Positions 1-8,951 of a DNA stretch of 64,000 nt are shown here, one piece after another; position 1 is the first letter of the stretch, and each line of letters begins with the position of its first letter. Below the pieces are notes generated by a model that was given only the letters and a program-made list of their open reading frames with translations, did no database searches and had not been told where the DNA came from. The DNA lies in NCBI GenBank assembly GCA_013204985.1, contig JABMLG010000003.1, positions 372,001 through 436,000 of the forward strand, read 5' to 3'. Source of the stretch: Microbacteriaceae bacterium VKM Ac-2855 (GTDB lineage: Bacteria; Actinomycetota; Actinomycetes; Actinomycetales; Microbacteriaceae). The translations under genes were made by a program, and so were the position numbers.

Positions 1-976
1 GCTTCGGCTGATTGATCGGATGCCAGCTGGCCGCCCCCGCCGCGTGTTCCATCAGCATCCACGGGCCGCCGCTCGAGATGCCGCGCATCCGGTCGCCGCT
101 GAACGAAAGCTCCTGGTGCCGCAGGGGGTCGGGGCCGTAGGTGTAGTGGTCGTTCGCGACGATGTCCATCTCGGGTGCCCAGCGCGCGTAGTCGACCACG
201 TCGGGGCCGAGGCCGACCATGAAGTTCGTCGTCACAGGCAGATCGGGGGTGTGCCGCTTCAGCACCGTACGCTCGGCCCGGTACTGGCCGAGCAGCTCGT
301 CGGAGGAGAACCGTTCGAAGTCGAGCAGCTGCCCGGGGTTGTGTGCGGTGATGCCGCCGGGCGTGGTCACCTCTTCGAACGAGGAGTAGCTGTTGCCCCA
401 GAACGCCATGCCCCAGGCTTCGTTAAGCGCCGCGACGTTGCCGTACCTCGCTGCAACCCACTCGCGGAACCGTGCGTTCGAGACCGGGCAGTGGCAGCGT
501 CCGTTGCCGCCGCCGAGTTCGTTGCTGACATGCCACATCCGTACCGCGGGGTGACCGGCCACGTGCGCGGCGAGGCGCTCGACGATGCGGAGCGAGTAAG
601 CGCGGAATGTCGGGTTCGACGGGCAGAAGCCGAGGCGGCCGCCGGGCGCGAGCGGATGCCCGTGCTCGTCCTGCGGCAGGATCTCCGGGTGCAGGCGGTG
701 CAGCCACATCGGCACTGCCGCTGTGGGCGTCGCGAGATCGACGGCGATGCCGTTCTCGTGCAACAGGTCGAGCATCCGATCGAGCCAGGTGAAGTCGAAC
801 AGCCCCTCGCGCGGTTCGTAGACGACCCACGAGAAGACTCCCAGCGTCACCAGGTTGACCCCGGCATCGCGCATCAACTCCATGTCTTCGAGTACCACCT
901 CCCACGGCCACTGCTCGGGGCTGTAGTCGCCGCCGAACGAGAGCGCGTCGGTGGGCCAATGGTCGAGGGTGCTCAT
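1..976 (-). CDS. Beta-galactosidase, GH42 family (3' end beyond the window)
   Basis: Retaining beta-galactosidase that removes terminal beta-galactose from oligosaccharides, probably in the cytoplasm since no signal peptide is visible. About 325 residues of a protein usually near 650-700 are present; the gene runs off the window start. Seen: an N-terminal GGDYSPEQW motif typical of GH42, the acid/base Glu in HVSNELGGG (about residue 153), a CHCP metal-site-like motif just after it, and the nucleophile region MLMEHAAGAASW near residue 310. The ATG at 976 overlaps the stop of the upstream alpha-galactosidase (ATGA), so it is the last visible gene of the operon that begins with the binding protein at 8770. 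The family call is firm; the exact linkage hydrolysed is inferred. Confidence 0.93.
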   Translation of the reverse strand, partial: MSTLDHWPTDALSFGGDYSPEQWPWEVVLEDMELMRDAGVNLVTLGVFSWVVYEPREGLFDFTWLDRMLDLLHENGIAVDLATPTAAVPMWLHRLHPEILPQDEHGHPLAPGGRLGFCPSNPTFRAYSLRIVERLAAHVAGHPAVRMWHVSNELGGGNGRCHCPVSNARFREWVAARYGNVAALNEAWGMAFWGNSYSSFEEVTTPGGITAHNPGQLLDFERFSSDELLGQYRAERTVLKRHTPDLPVTTNFMVGLGPDVVDYARWAPEMDIVANDHYTYGPDPLRHQELSFSGDRMRGISSGGPWMLMEHAAGAASWHPINQPK

Positions 977-3120
977 GCGTGGTGGTCCGCTTTCGAATCG
1001 GGAGAGGAATCGGGAGAGGAGGTCAGGGTGATCACGCGGGCCGACGGCGCAACCGGGGCGGTCACGTGCAGCTCGCCCGCCGATGCGTCCCAGTGCCACG
1101 ACCATCCGGCGCTCTCGGCCGCGGGGGCCGCGGAGGCCGGGAAGACCGGGAAGAAGGGTGTCGTGGTGAGCTCCCGCCCACGCCAGTTGGGCAGCGGCAG
1201 AACCACGGATTCCGGTGCTCCCGGCCGTCGCCAGACGCTCAGATGGGCCGCCTCGCCGGTGCGCAGGCCGAGCGCCAGCCACGGATCGTCCCAGCCGGGC
1301 AGACCCAGGGGCCAGAAGGGCTCGGACGCTTCGATCGTCGCCAGCACCTGCTTCTGCGCCGCGACGGCCTCGTGGACCAGAGCCCGCTCGGCGTCGCTCA
1401 TCCGATTGAGGTAGCCGGAGAGGTACATCCGGCCGAGTACGCCGTTCACCAGCGCGAACGTCATCAACTCCGTACTCGAACCGGCGAGAGGGTATGCCCA
1501 GTTGCCTGCCTGCTCCGGCAGCATCGACGCCGGCGCCGCGGCGGCGATCGATGCGTACATCACCGGATCCTGCTGGTCGGAGGTCGATTGCAGGTGCAGT
1601 CGCGAGAGCATCGCGTAGTCCATCCGCATCGCTCCGGACGCGCAGCTCTCGATCAGCAGCGACGGATGCCGCGCCTGCACGGCATCGATCCAGTCGAGCA
1701 GCGCACGAGCGTGCCCGAGCAGACCGGCTCCAGGCGAGACGGCGCCGAGGTCGGTGCCCGGGCCGGGCATGGTGTTGTAATCCATTTTGATGAAGTCGAC
1801 GCCGTAGTCGCGGACGATCCGGTCCACTACCTCGTCGAGGTGCGCTCGTGCCGCCGCGCTGCGGAGATCGAGCAGGTGCCGGCCGTGTTCGGCGACCCGC
1901 ACGCCTGCCCTCGAGAAGAACGCCTCGTCCGGCAGGGTCCGAGCCAGTGGCGAGCGCACCCCGATGACTTCGGGCTCGAGCCAGAGCCCGGCGATCATGC
2001 CGTGACTGCGGATGCGGTCGATCACCTCGCCGAGTCCGCCGGGGAAGCGGCGGGCGGCGGGCAGCCATTCGCCGACGCTGTCCCACCAGTGCCCCTCCGC
2101 GTACCAGCCGGCGTCGACGCAGAAGGCGTCGGCCCCTGCCTGTGCCGCCGCATCGATCAGCGGCAGCAGCTTCGCCGTCGTCGGATCGCCCATCAACGTG
2201 TTCATGTAGTCGTTGAACACCACGGGCAGGCTCCGGTCGGCCTGGCGCAGGTGCCGGATGCGCCGCCGCTGCCGAGTCATCGCGGCGAACACCTCGTCCA
2301 CACCTCCGGTCGCGAACACGACGGATGCGGGCACCGAAACGAAGGGTTCGCCCCTCACCAGCCGATGGTTCCACTGGTGCTCCTGATCGCTCGGACCAGC
2401 GAGCAGGAGATACGCGCCGCGCCGGGTCTCGCCGATCTCGAACAGCCACGGTCCGTTGTGCTCGACCTGCCAGGCGAGCGCTGTGACGTCGGGCCGGTCG
2501 GCGGGGCCGAGCAAGGCCGCCGTTGGGGCCTGCTCCCCGCTCGACCAGGAGCCGCGGTTCTGGGTAAGGTGCCGACTGCGCGGCGGGTGGTGCTGCAACT
2601 CGCGGTCGATCCGCGCCAGGCCGATCTCGCGTAGCGGTCGCACGCTCCAGCGGCTCTCCGCCACCCAGTCGTTCGCGGCGGAGGCGAGCGAGAGTTCATC
2701 TACCGACGCCTCGGCGAGGAAGCTGCCGGTGGCGAAGGTCGAGACGAAGTCGAGCACCAGGCCCTCACCGCGCACCTCCGTCCAGGTGCGGAAACCCGAG
2801 GCGCCGGCCTCGAACACGCTGATGACCTCGACCCCGGTCTCGCCGTCGATCTGCCGCAGCCGCAGAACTTCGGCATCCGTGGTGTGTCCGGCATACCGCA
2901 GCCGCGCGCCGATCACCGTGTCGACGTGCCGGAATCCTCCCGGGAAGCGGCCGTGACCGAACGCCGAGACCTCCACGAGCGGTTGCGCGAGTTCGCGCGC
3001 CAGCAGGGGAGCGGAGCCGATGCCGAGCACGGCGACGGGTGCATCCGCTGCGATCGCGAAGGCCAGCGCACCCCAGTGCAGTACCTCCACAGCGACCTCA
3101 GGTGCACCCGCCTCAGGCAT
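973..3120 (-). CDS. Alpha-galactosidase, GH36 family
   Basis: Retaining alpha-galactosidase of 715 residues, acting on alpha-1,6-galactosyl groups of raffinose-type sugars or galactomannan oligosaccharides. GH36 hallmarks are visible: the WLEPE segment, the nucleophile Asp in FIKMDYN (D447) and the acid/base Asp in QSTSDQQDP (D515), preceded by ESCASG. No signal peptide is seen, so it should be cytoplasmic. The ATG at 3120 overlaps the stop of the upstream ATPase gene by 8 bases and its own stop overlaps the GH42 start, so it is translationally coupled within the import operon. It differs clearly in sequence from the second GH36 enzyme at 8952, which has WDHN instead of MDYN, so the two may differ in substrate size or linkage preference. 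Confidence 0.93.
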   Translation of the reverse strand: MPEAGAPEVAVEVLHWGALAFAIAADAPVAVLGIGSAPLLARELAQPLVEVSAFGHGRFPGGFRHVDTVIGARLRYAGHTTDAEVLRLRQIDGETGVEVISVFEAGASGFRTWTEVRGEGLVLDFVSTFATGSFLAEASVDELSLASAANDWVAESRWSVRPLREIGLARIDRELQHHPPRSRHLTQNRGSWSSGEQAPTAALLGPADRPDVTALAWQVEHNGPWLFEIGETRRGAYLLLAGPSDQEHQWNHRLVRGEPFVSVPASVVFATGGVDEVFAAMTRQRRRIRHLRQADRSLPVVFNDYMNTLMGDPTTAKLLPLIDAAAQAGADAFCVDAGWYAEGHWWDSVGEWLPAARRFPGGLGEVIDRIRSHGMIAGLWLEPEVIGVRSPLARTLPDEAFFSRAGVRVAEHGRHLLDLRSAAARAHLDEVVDRIVRDYGVDFIKMDYNTMPGPGTDLGAVSPGAGLLGHARALLDWIDAVQARHPSLLIESCASGAMRMDYAMLSRLHLQSTSDQQDPVMYASIAAAAPASMLPEQAGNWAYPLAGSSTELMTFALVNGVLGRMYLSGYLNRMSDAERALVHEAVAAQKQVLATIEASEPFWPLGLPGWDDPWLALGLRTGEAAHLSVWRRPGAPESVVLPLPNWRGRELTTTPFFPVFPASAAPAAESAGWSWHWDASAGELHVTAPVAPSARVITLTSSPDSSPDSKADHHA

Positions 3121-4009
3121 GCGCCGGCGCCGCTTCGGCGGACTCCCACGACCGGGTGTAGTGGTTGTAGCAGACGGAGTTGTCGAGCCCCGCGCGGTCG
3201 GGAGCGGCCTCGTTCGAGACGACCTTGCCGATCTTCTCGGGGTCGGGGGCGGCGAGCGCCAACAGCCGGGTGTAGTCGTGCTGCGGGTTCAGGATCACGT
3301 CGTCCGCCGGACCGCGCTCCACGACGCGACCGTGGTACAGCACCAGGATCTCGTCGGAGAAGTGTCGGGCGGTGGCGAGGTCGTGTGTGATGTAGAGCAC
3401 GGCGAGGTCGTCCTCGCGCTGCAGCCGGCCCATCAGGTTCAGCACGCCGAGGCGGATCGATACGTCGAGCATCGAGACGGGCTCGTCGGCGATCAGCACC
3501 TGGGCCCCCGGTGCGAGGGCGCGGGCGATCGCGACGCGCTGCCGTTGGCCGCCCGAGAGTTCGTGGGGGCGCCGTGCCGCCATGTCCTCGGTCGGAGTGA
3601 GGTTCACACGCTCCAGCATCTCGAGCACCTTCTCATGCACCGCGGCGGTGCCACTGGCTCGGCTGTGGATCCGGATGGGCCGCGCGATGTGGTGCTCGAT
3701 CGAGTGGAACGGGTTCAGCGAGGCGAACGGGTCCTGGAACACCATCTGCACGTGCCGCCGGTACTGGCCGGCGGGCACGCGTGTGCCGTCCTCGAGCCGC
3801 ACGTCGATCGAGCCCGAGCTGGGCTTCTCGAGCTTGGCGAGCATCCGCGCGATGGTCGACTTGCCCGAGCCCGATTCGCCGACGAGCGCCACCGTACGGC
3901 CTGGCTTCAGCTCGAAGGAGACCCGGTCGACGGCGCGGAACGCTGTACGCCGGACACCCTTGCGTAGGAAGAAGTCCTTGGTGAGGTTCTGCACCTGGAT
4001 GCTGGTCAT
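3113..4009 (-). CDS. ABC transporter ATP-binding protein, OppF/DppF type
   Basis: Second ATPase of an oligopeptide-type ABC importer, 298 residues. Walker A GESGSGKST, signature LSGGQRQR, Walker B LIADEP and the C-terminal oligopeptide-transporter extension (NPQHDYTRLLALAAPDPE) are all visible. The last part has a CYNHYTRSW segment in place of the usual Cys-rich end. The start overlaps the upstream ATPase stop by 4 bases (ATGA). Although the family is named for peptides, the neighbours are glycoside hydrolases, and Opp-type systems next to such genes are known to import oligosaccharides, as in Thermotoga; that is the inferred role here. Confidence 0.93.
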   Translation of the reverse strand: MTSIQVQNLTKDFFLRKGVRRTAFRAVDRVSFELKPGRTVALVGESGSGKSTIARMLAKLEKPSSGSIDVRLEDGTRVPAGQYRRHVQMVFQDPFASLNPFHSIEHHIARPIRIHSRASGTAAVHEKVLEMLERVNLTPTEDMAARRPHELSGGQRQRVAIARALAPGAQVLIADEPVSMLDVSIRLGVLNLMGRLQREDDLAVLYITHDLATARHFSDEILVLYHGRVVERGPADDVILNPQHDYTRLLALAAPDPEKIGKVVSNEAAPDRAGLDNSVCYNHYTRSWESAEAAPAHA

Positions 4010-4983
4010 CGCACGGCCTCCGAAGCGGTGTCGTTCTTCTGGGCGCTGTTCTTCTCGGAACCGTTCTTCTCGGCACCGTTCTTCTCGGCGCTGTCCATCC
4101 CGGTGCCGTTCTCATCCACACCGGTGCGGATGAACGCGCCGCGCGATCCGCTGAGGCTCGGGAACGAGCTCAGCAGCCTGCGGGTGTACGGATGCTGCGC
4201 ATCCCGGTAGATCTGCTCGGCGCTGCCGAGTTCGACGATCTCGCCGCGGAGCATCACCGCGATGCGGTCGCTGATCTCGAGAAGCAGCGGCAGGTCGTGC
4301 GTGATGAAGATGACGGCGAAGTTCAGCTCGTCGCGCAGTCGCACGATCTCGCGGAGGATGTCGCGCTGCACCACGACATCGAGCGCTGTCGTCGGCTCGT
4401 CCATGATCATCACCTGCGGCTCCAGCAGCATCGCCATCGCGATCATCACGCGCTGGCGCATCCCGCCCGAGAGTTCGTGCGGGTAGGAGCGCAGCCGGCT
4501 GCGGTCGACGCCGACGCGTTCGAGCACGTCGCCGGCGCGCTGGGTGCGCTGCGTGCGGCTCAGTTCAGGGCTGTGCGTGAGCAGCACGTCCTCCAGCTGG
4601 GCTCGGATGTTCGTGACCGGGTTCAACGCGTTCATCGCGCCCTGGAACACCATCGACAGTTTCGACCAGCGGAAGGTGCGCAACTGCTCGTCCTCGAGCG
4701 CCAGCAGGTCGACGTCGCTGCCGTCGCGGTCGTGGAAGGTGATGCTGCCGGAGCTGATCCGTGCCGGCGGTTTGTGCAGCCGGTTGATCGCGTAGGCGAG
4801 GGTCGTCTTGCCGCAGCCGGATTCGCCCGCCAGGCCCAGGATCTCGCCGGGGGCGAGGCTGAGGCTGGCGTTCTTCACGGCGGTGACCGGATGCTCCACT
4901 TCGTATATGACGCTGAGATCGTCGATCGTGAGCACGGCGGGGCGGGCGGTTCGGGTCGGGGCCTGGAGGGTGGCGCTCATCAT
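4006..4983 (-). CDS. ABC transporter ATP-binding protein, OppD/DppD type
   Basis: First ATPase of the same importer, about 325 residues. Walker A GESGCGKTT, signature LSGGMRQR, Walker B MIMDEP and the C-terminal YTRRLLSSFPSL extension define the Opp/Dpp ATPase family. Two adjacent ATG codons (4981-4983 and 4978-4980) overlap the stop of the upstream permease; I chose the first. A longer reading back to 5157 would sit entirely inside the permease gene and is rejected. The last 25 or so residues are unusual: four degenerate copies of a pentapeptide of the (S/A)EKN(G/S) kind, encoded by a 15-bp DNA tandem repeat, make a charged hydrophilic tail absent from typical family members. Confidence 0.93.
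   Translation of the reverse strand: MMSATLQAPTRTARPAVLTIDDLSVIYEVEHPVTAVKNASLSLAPGEILGLAGESGCGKTTLAYAINRLHKPPARISSGSITFHDRDGSDVDLLALEDEQLRTFRWSKLSMVFQGAMNALNPVTNIRAQLEDVLLTHSPELSRTQRTQRAGDVLERVGVDRSRLRSYPHELSGGMRQRVMIAMAMLLEPQVMIMDEPTTALDVVVQRDILREIVRLRDELNFAVIFITHDLPLLLEISDRIAVMLRGEIVELGSAEQIYRDAQHPYTRRLLSSFPSLSGSRGAFIRTGVDENGTGMDSAEKNGAEKNGSEKNSAQKNDTASEAVR
4033..4092 (-). repeat. Four 15-bp tandem repeats in the ATPase 3' end
   Basis: Four consecutive 15-bp units (4033-4047, 4048-4062, 4063-4077, 4078-4092), on the plus strand GTTCTTCT followed by variants of CGGCACC or GGGCGCT. The unit is a multiple of three, so copy-number change would keep the OppD-like frame and only lengthen or shorten its hydrophilic tail. 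Confidence 0.9.
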
Positions 4984-5981
4984 GCGGCCTTTCCGAGGGC
5001 GCGCGCCTCGTTCTTCTTCGCCAGTTTGGCGCGCTTGCGGTGCAGGCGGACGTTCTTGAGTTTGGGGTTGATGATCTCGTCGATCGAGAAGTTGATCAGC
5101 GACAGGCCCATCCCGAAGAGCGCGATGATCAGCCCGGGCGGGCCGAACCACCACCACGCGCCGAGCGGCAGGGCGAAGCCGTTCTGCGCGTAGAACAGCA
5201 TCGTGCCGAGTGTTGAGGAGTTCGAGGCACCGAGGCCGAGGAACGAGAGTCCTGCCTCACCGAGCACCGCCGAGATCACCGCGAAGACGAACTGTGACGC
5301 GAGCACCGGCAGCAGGTTCGGCAGGATCTCCACCGCGATCACGCGCCACGCCTTCTCGCCGGCGACGCGCGAGGCGGCGACGTAGTCGCGATTGCGGATG
5401 GAGAGGGTCTGCGCCCGGAGCACGCGGGAGGACGCGGCCCAGCCGGTGATGGCCAGCACGACCGCGATGGTCCAGAGCCCGCGTTGCTCCTGCGGCACGA
5501 AGCCCGAGATGACGATCACCAGCGGCAGGCCGGGGATCACCAGGAAGACGTTGGAGAAGAGCGAGAACGCCTCGTCGGTGAAGCCGCCGATGTAGGCGCC
5601 GAAGATGCCGAAGAACGCGGAGAGCACAGTCGCCAGCACACCGACCAGCAGGCCGATCTCGAGCGAGCCGCGGGTGGCGAAGGCGAGCTGGGCGAAGACG
5701 TCCTGCCCGGTCTGGGTGGTGCCGAGCCAGTGCTCGGCGCTCGGGCCGGTGAGGCCGATGTCGCGGATCGCCGTCGGGTCGGTCACGAAGAACGGCCCGA
5801 CGATCCCGAAGAGGGCGATGCCGCCCACGAGCAGCAGCCCGAAGGCGAGCCACGGCGTCATGGTGGGCAGCAGCATCCGCCACGCTGAGCGCGGCTTCTT
5901 GCCTTTCTCCGCATCCGCAGTGGCGATGGCCCTGGTGGCGTCGGCGACGTTCGGTTCGGTGGTGGGAGCGAGGTTCGTCAT
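4980..5981 (-). CDS. ABC transporter permease, OppC/DppC type
   Basis: Inner-membrane permease of 333 residues. Seen: a cytoplasmic N-terminus, a first membrane segment (LAFGLLLVGGIALFGIVGPF), the extracytoplasmic LGTTQTGQDVF motif typical of DppC/OppC, further hydrophobic segments and an EAA-type loop (AASRVAGEKAWRVIAVEILPN) that contacts the ATPases. A strong ribosome binding site (AAGGAG) precedes the ATG at 5981. It follows the partner permease by 28 bases and overlaps the ATPase start. The tail after the last membrane span is longer and more basic than usual (RLHRKRAKLAKKN). Confidence 0.93.
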   Translation of the reverse strand: MTNLAPTTEPNVADATRAIATADAEKGKKPRSAWRMLLPTMTPWLAFGLLLVGGIALFGIVGPFFVTDPTAIRDIGLTGPSAEHWLGTTQTGQDVFAQLAFATRGSLEIGLLVGVLATVLSAFFGIFGAYIGGFTDEAFSLFSNVFLVIPGLPLVIVISGFVPQEQRGLWTIAVVLAITGWAASSRVLRAQTLSIRNRDYVAASRVAGEKAWRVIAVEILPNLLPVLASQFVFAVISAVLGEAGLSFLGLGASNSSTLGTMLFYAQNGFALPLGAWWWFGPPGLIIALFGMGLSLINFSIDEIINPKLKNVRLHRKRAKLAKKNEARALGKAA

Positions 5982-6009
5982 CGGATGCTCCTTGACTGCG
6001 GGGCGCGCA

Positions 6010-6999
6010 TCAGCTGTGGGCCCGGGTGCGCGGGTCGATGATGCCGTAGAAGAGGTCCACGACCAGGTTGGCGCCGAGGACGGCGAGGGTGATGTAGAGG
6101 AAGATGCCCTGCATCAGTGCGTAGTCGTTGTTCGTCACGGCCGACAGCAGCTTCGAGCCGATCCCGGGGTACGAGAAGACCTGTTCGGTCACGATCGAGC
6201 CCGAGACGACGAAGCCCAGCGCGATCGCGAATCCCGCCACCGAGGGCAGTACCGCGTTGCGTGCCGCGTAGTTGCGTAGGATCCGCCCCTGGCTGAGGCC
6301 CTTCGCCTGCGCGGTGAGGATGTAGTCCTCCGAGAGCGTGGAGACCATCATGTTGCGCATCCCGAGCAGCCAGCCGCCGAGCGAGGCGATCACGATCGTC
6401 GCCGCCGGGAGGAAACCGTACTGGATCGCGGAGGAGATGAACTCCCAGCTCCAGCCCGGGTCGAGGATCACGTCGTATCCGCCCTGCGATGGGAAGAGGT
6501 GCATGGTGGTCGCGAAGACGTAGACCAGGATCAGGGCGAGCCAGAAGTAGGGGACCGCGGCGAGCAGCGTGGTCGCCGGCACGAGGGAGTCGAGCCAGGT
6601 GCCGGGCTTCCAGCCGACCACGGCGCCGAGTACGACGCCGATGATCGTGGCCAGGACGGTGGCGATGCCGACGAGCACGATCGTCCACGGCAATGAGGAG
6701 CTGATCACATCCGTCACCGGGGCCGGGAAGTAGCTGACCGAGACGCCCAGGTCGCCGCGGAACACGTTGACCAGGTAGTCCCAGTACTGCAGAATCAGCG
6801 GCTCGGACGAGTCGCCGCCGAGGAGGAGGGCGTAGGCCTTGCGCGTTTCGGGGGTGACCTGACCACCCCGTTGTTGCAGCTTGGCCAGCAGGATGTCGAC
6901 CGGGTTACCGGGCAGCAACCGCGGGATCAAGAAGTTCAGCGTCAGTGCCGCCCACAGGGCGACGACGTAGAACCCCAGCTTGCGCACGAAGTAGTTCAT
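6010..6999 (-). CDS. ABC transporter permease, OppB/DppB type
   Basis: First permease of the importer, 329 residues. The N-terminus (MNYFVRKLGFYVVALWAALTLNFLIPRLLPGNP) has the amphipathic start, first membrane span and PGNP motif characteristic of DppB/OppB proteins. Several further hydrophobic spans and an EAA-like loop (AQAKGLSQGRILRNYAARNA) follow. AGGAGG lies just upstream of the ATG. It is separated by 58 bases from the binding protein upstream and by 28 bases from the second permease, in the usual order for this transporter class (binding protein, B, C, D, F). Confidence 0.93.
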   Translation of the reverse strand: MNYFVRKLGFYVVALWAALTLNFLIPRLLPGNPVDILLAKLQQRGGQVTPETRKAYALLLGGDSSEPLILQYWDYLVNVFRGDLGVSVSYFPAPVTDVISSSLPWTIVLVGIATVLATIIGVVLGAVVGWKPGTWLDSLVPATTLLAAVPYFWLALILVYVFATTMHLFPSQGGYDVILDPGWSWEFISSAIQYGFLPAATIVIASLGGWLLGMRNMMVSTLSEDYILTAQAKGLSQGRILRNYAARNAVLPSVAGFAIALGFVVSGSIVTEQVFSYPGIGSKLLSAVTNNDYALMQGIFLYITLAVLGANLVVDLFYGIIDPRTRAHS

Positions 7000-7057
7000 C
7001 GCGTCGCCTCCTGTGCGTGGTGGGCCGGACGGCCCTCCTCCTCGGCTCTCATGGCCC

Positions 7058-8770
7058 CTACTTCCCCGTCGGCGTCAGCGTCTTGAAGATCTGCGCGTTG
7101 TCGGGCGACTGCCACACGGCCGGGAAGGCGTAGAGGTTGTCGCTGGTGGGCCAGCCGGTGAACTTCGACGAGTGGAACTCGCTCGTCGTGCCCCCGGTCA
7201 TGATCGGGATGTAGGGCATGTCGGCGACGATCTTCTGCTGCACGATGTTGAACTGCGCCTGACGCGTCGCGGTGTCGGTCGGGTTGGTCGCCTTCAAGAC
7301 GGCGAGGGCCGCGTCGACGGACGGGTCGCTGAAGCGGGCGAGGTTCGTCACCGCGGTCTCACCGACGGGTGCGGTGAAGGTGCTGTTGTAGAACTTGTCG
7401 TAGAGGTAGTAGGGGTCGGATGCGGCGCCCTGGCCGAGCGAGTCGATCGCGAGCTCGTAGTTGCCCTTGCCCTTCTTGTCGGTCCACTCGTTCCAGGAGG
7501 ACTGCGAAGCGGTCAGCTCGATGCCCGCGGCCTTGAGCTGCTGGGCCATGGTGTCGATCGCGGTGATGTAGTCGGTCCAACCGGTGACGACCTCGACCGT
7601 GAGCGAGAGCTTCTCGCCGCCCTTGGCGTAGATGCCGTCGGCGCCCTTGGCGTAGCCGGCGGATTCGAGCAGCGACGCCGCCTTGGCCGGGTCGGGTGCG
7701 CTCGGCGCTATGGGCTCGGCGATGCTCGAGTCGATGAGGTCCTTCTGCGAGGTCGTCAGTGCGAAGGTCGGCGAGACCTCGCTGGCGGTGTCCTCGAAGG
7801 CGAGCGAGTTCAGCTGGTCGCGGTTGATGGCGTAGTAGATCGCCTGGCGGACGGCCGGGTCGGTCTGCGGTCCGACGCAGCCCATGGCGGTGCTCGAGCA
7901 GGTCAGCAGCGCCATCTGGTTCTGCGGCACGGTGATCGCGTCGTAGCCGGGGTAGTTCTTGGCGACGTTCTTGATGTCGGGAACCGGGCCGGTCTGCCAG
8001 TCGATGCTTCCGGAGGCGAGGGCGTCCGCGCCGGCGGTGTTGCCGGAGAGCGAGAGGTAACGCACCGACTTCACCTTCGGCTCGCCGTCCCAGTACGCCG
8101 GGTTCGCGTCCAGCGTGTAGGCCTGCGGCTTGAAGTTGCCGAGCGTGTAGGGGCCGGTGCCGATCGGCTTCTCGACCACGTCGGTCGCGGGGTCGATGCC
8201 CGACCAGATGTGCTCGGGAACGATCGGGGTGCGGCCCAGCACCACGGGCCCGGTGACGAACGCCGGGTGGTCCCACGTGAAGACGACGTGCGTGTCGTCG
8301 GGGGCTTCCACGGTGCCGTCGAAACCACCGGTGTTGATCGCGGGGGTCTTCACCAGCAGGTCGAAGGTGAACTTCACGTCTTCGGCGGTGAAGGCTTCGC
8401 CGTCCGACCAGGTGACGCCGTCGCGCAGCGTGACACTGAGCTGGGTGCCGTCGTCGCTCCAGGAGTAGTCGGTGCCGAGCAACGGCGTGTACGGGTCGGT
8501 GTTCACGTTGGTGATGAAGAACAGCGATTCGAAGATCGTGCCGATGCCGCCGATCTGCGACGGCGAGTACGGGTTGAAGTTGATCTGGTAGTCGCCCGAC
8601 TGGCCGGTGTACGCGATCAGGGTGTCGGCCGCGCTCGCCCCGGAGGTCGAGGAGCCGCTCGACGGAGCGCATCCGGCGAGGAGGAGGGTTGCTGCGGTCG
8701 CCGCTGCGGCGGCGCCGAGGGCCCAGGTACGGCGAGCGGGCCGTCGGCCCGAAGCTCGGAGGAACATCAT
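7058..8770 (-). CDS. ABC transporter substrate-binding lipoprotein, SBP family 5
   Basis: Lipid-anchored extracytoplasmic receptor of 570 residues that delivers substrate to the permeases downstream. The start was set at the ATG at 8768-8770 because GGAAAGGATC lies just upstream and a signal peptide follows at once: basic RASGRRPARR, a hydrophobic stretch and lipobox LLLAGC. A longer upstream reading would cover the divergent promoter and is rejected. The family-5 fold is recognisable by LRDGVTWSDGEAFTAEDVKF and by PIGTGPYTLGNF. First gene of the leftward operon that ends in GH36 and GH42 enzymes, so an oligosaccharide is the inferred ligand; family 5 is named for peptides and the ligand is not proven. 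Confidence 0.93.
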   Translation of the reverse strand: MMFLRASGRRPARRTWALGAAAAATAATLLLAGCAPSSGSSTSGASAADTLIAYTGQSGDYQINFNPYSPSQIGGIGTIFESLFFITNVNTDPYTPLLGTDYSWSDDGTQLSVTLRDGVTWSDGEAFTAEDVKFTFDLLVKTPAINTGGFDGTVEAPDDTHVVFTWDHPAFVTGPVVLGRTPIVPEHIWSGIDPATDVVEKPIGTGPYTLGNFKPQAYTLDANPAYWDGEPKVKSVRYLSLSGNTAGADALASGSIDWQTGPVPDIKNVAKNYPGYDAITVPQNQMALLTCSSTAMGCVGPQTDPAVRQAIYYAINRDQLNSLAFEDTASEVSPTFALTTSQKDLIDSSIAEPIAPSAPDPAKAASLLESAGYAKGADGIYAKGGEKLSLTVEVVTGWTDYITAIDTMAQQLKAAGIELTASQSSWNEWTDKKGKGNYELAIDSLGQGAASDPYYLYDKFYNSTFTAPVGETAVTNLARFSDPSVDAALAVLKATNPTDTATRQAQFNIVQQKIVADMPYIPIMTGGTTSEFHSSKFTGWPTSDNLYAFPAVWQSPDNAQIFKTLTPTGK

Positions 8771-8863
8771 TGATCCTTTCCCAGGCGTGACCACTGGGAG
8801 GCAGTCGACGCCGACTTCATGAGATGCAGGGGATGCAGGTCGAAAACTCGGCCTGTCGGAATC

Positions 8864-8892
8864 ATTGTTACTTAGGTAAATTATGTCGTCAA
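8864..8892 (-). promoter_or_regulatory. Promoter of the importer operon with a palindromic operator
   Basis: On the minus strand TTGACG (8887-8892) and AACAAT (8864-8869) are 17 bases apart, a good sigma-70-type promoter for the binding-protein operon. TTACTTAGGTAA (8868-8879), an inverted repeat TTAC/GTAA, covers the spacer and the edge of the -10 box. The heptamer TACTTAG recurs on the opposite strand in the promoter at 14672-14700. The likely binder is the ROK repressor encoded at 14765. Confidence 0.65.
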
Positions 8893-8951
8893 GTACCGAA
8901 GAAGACTCCGGCAGCCGAGTCCGGCTTCCCCTCCGCCCTGAAAGGCTTCTC

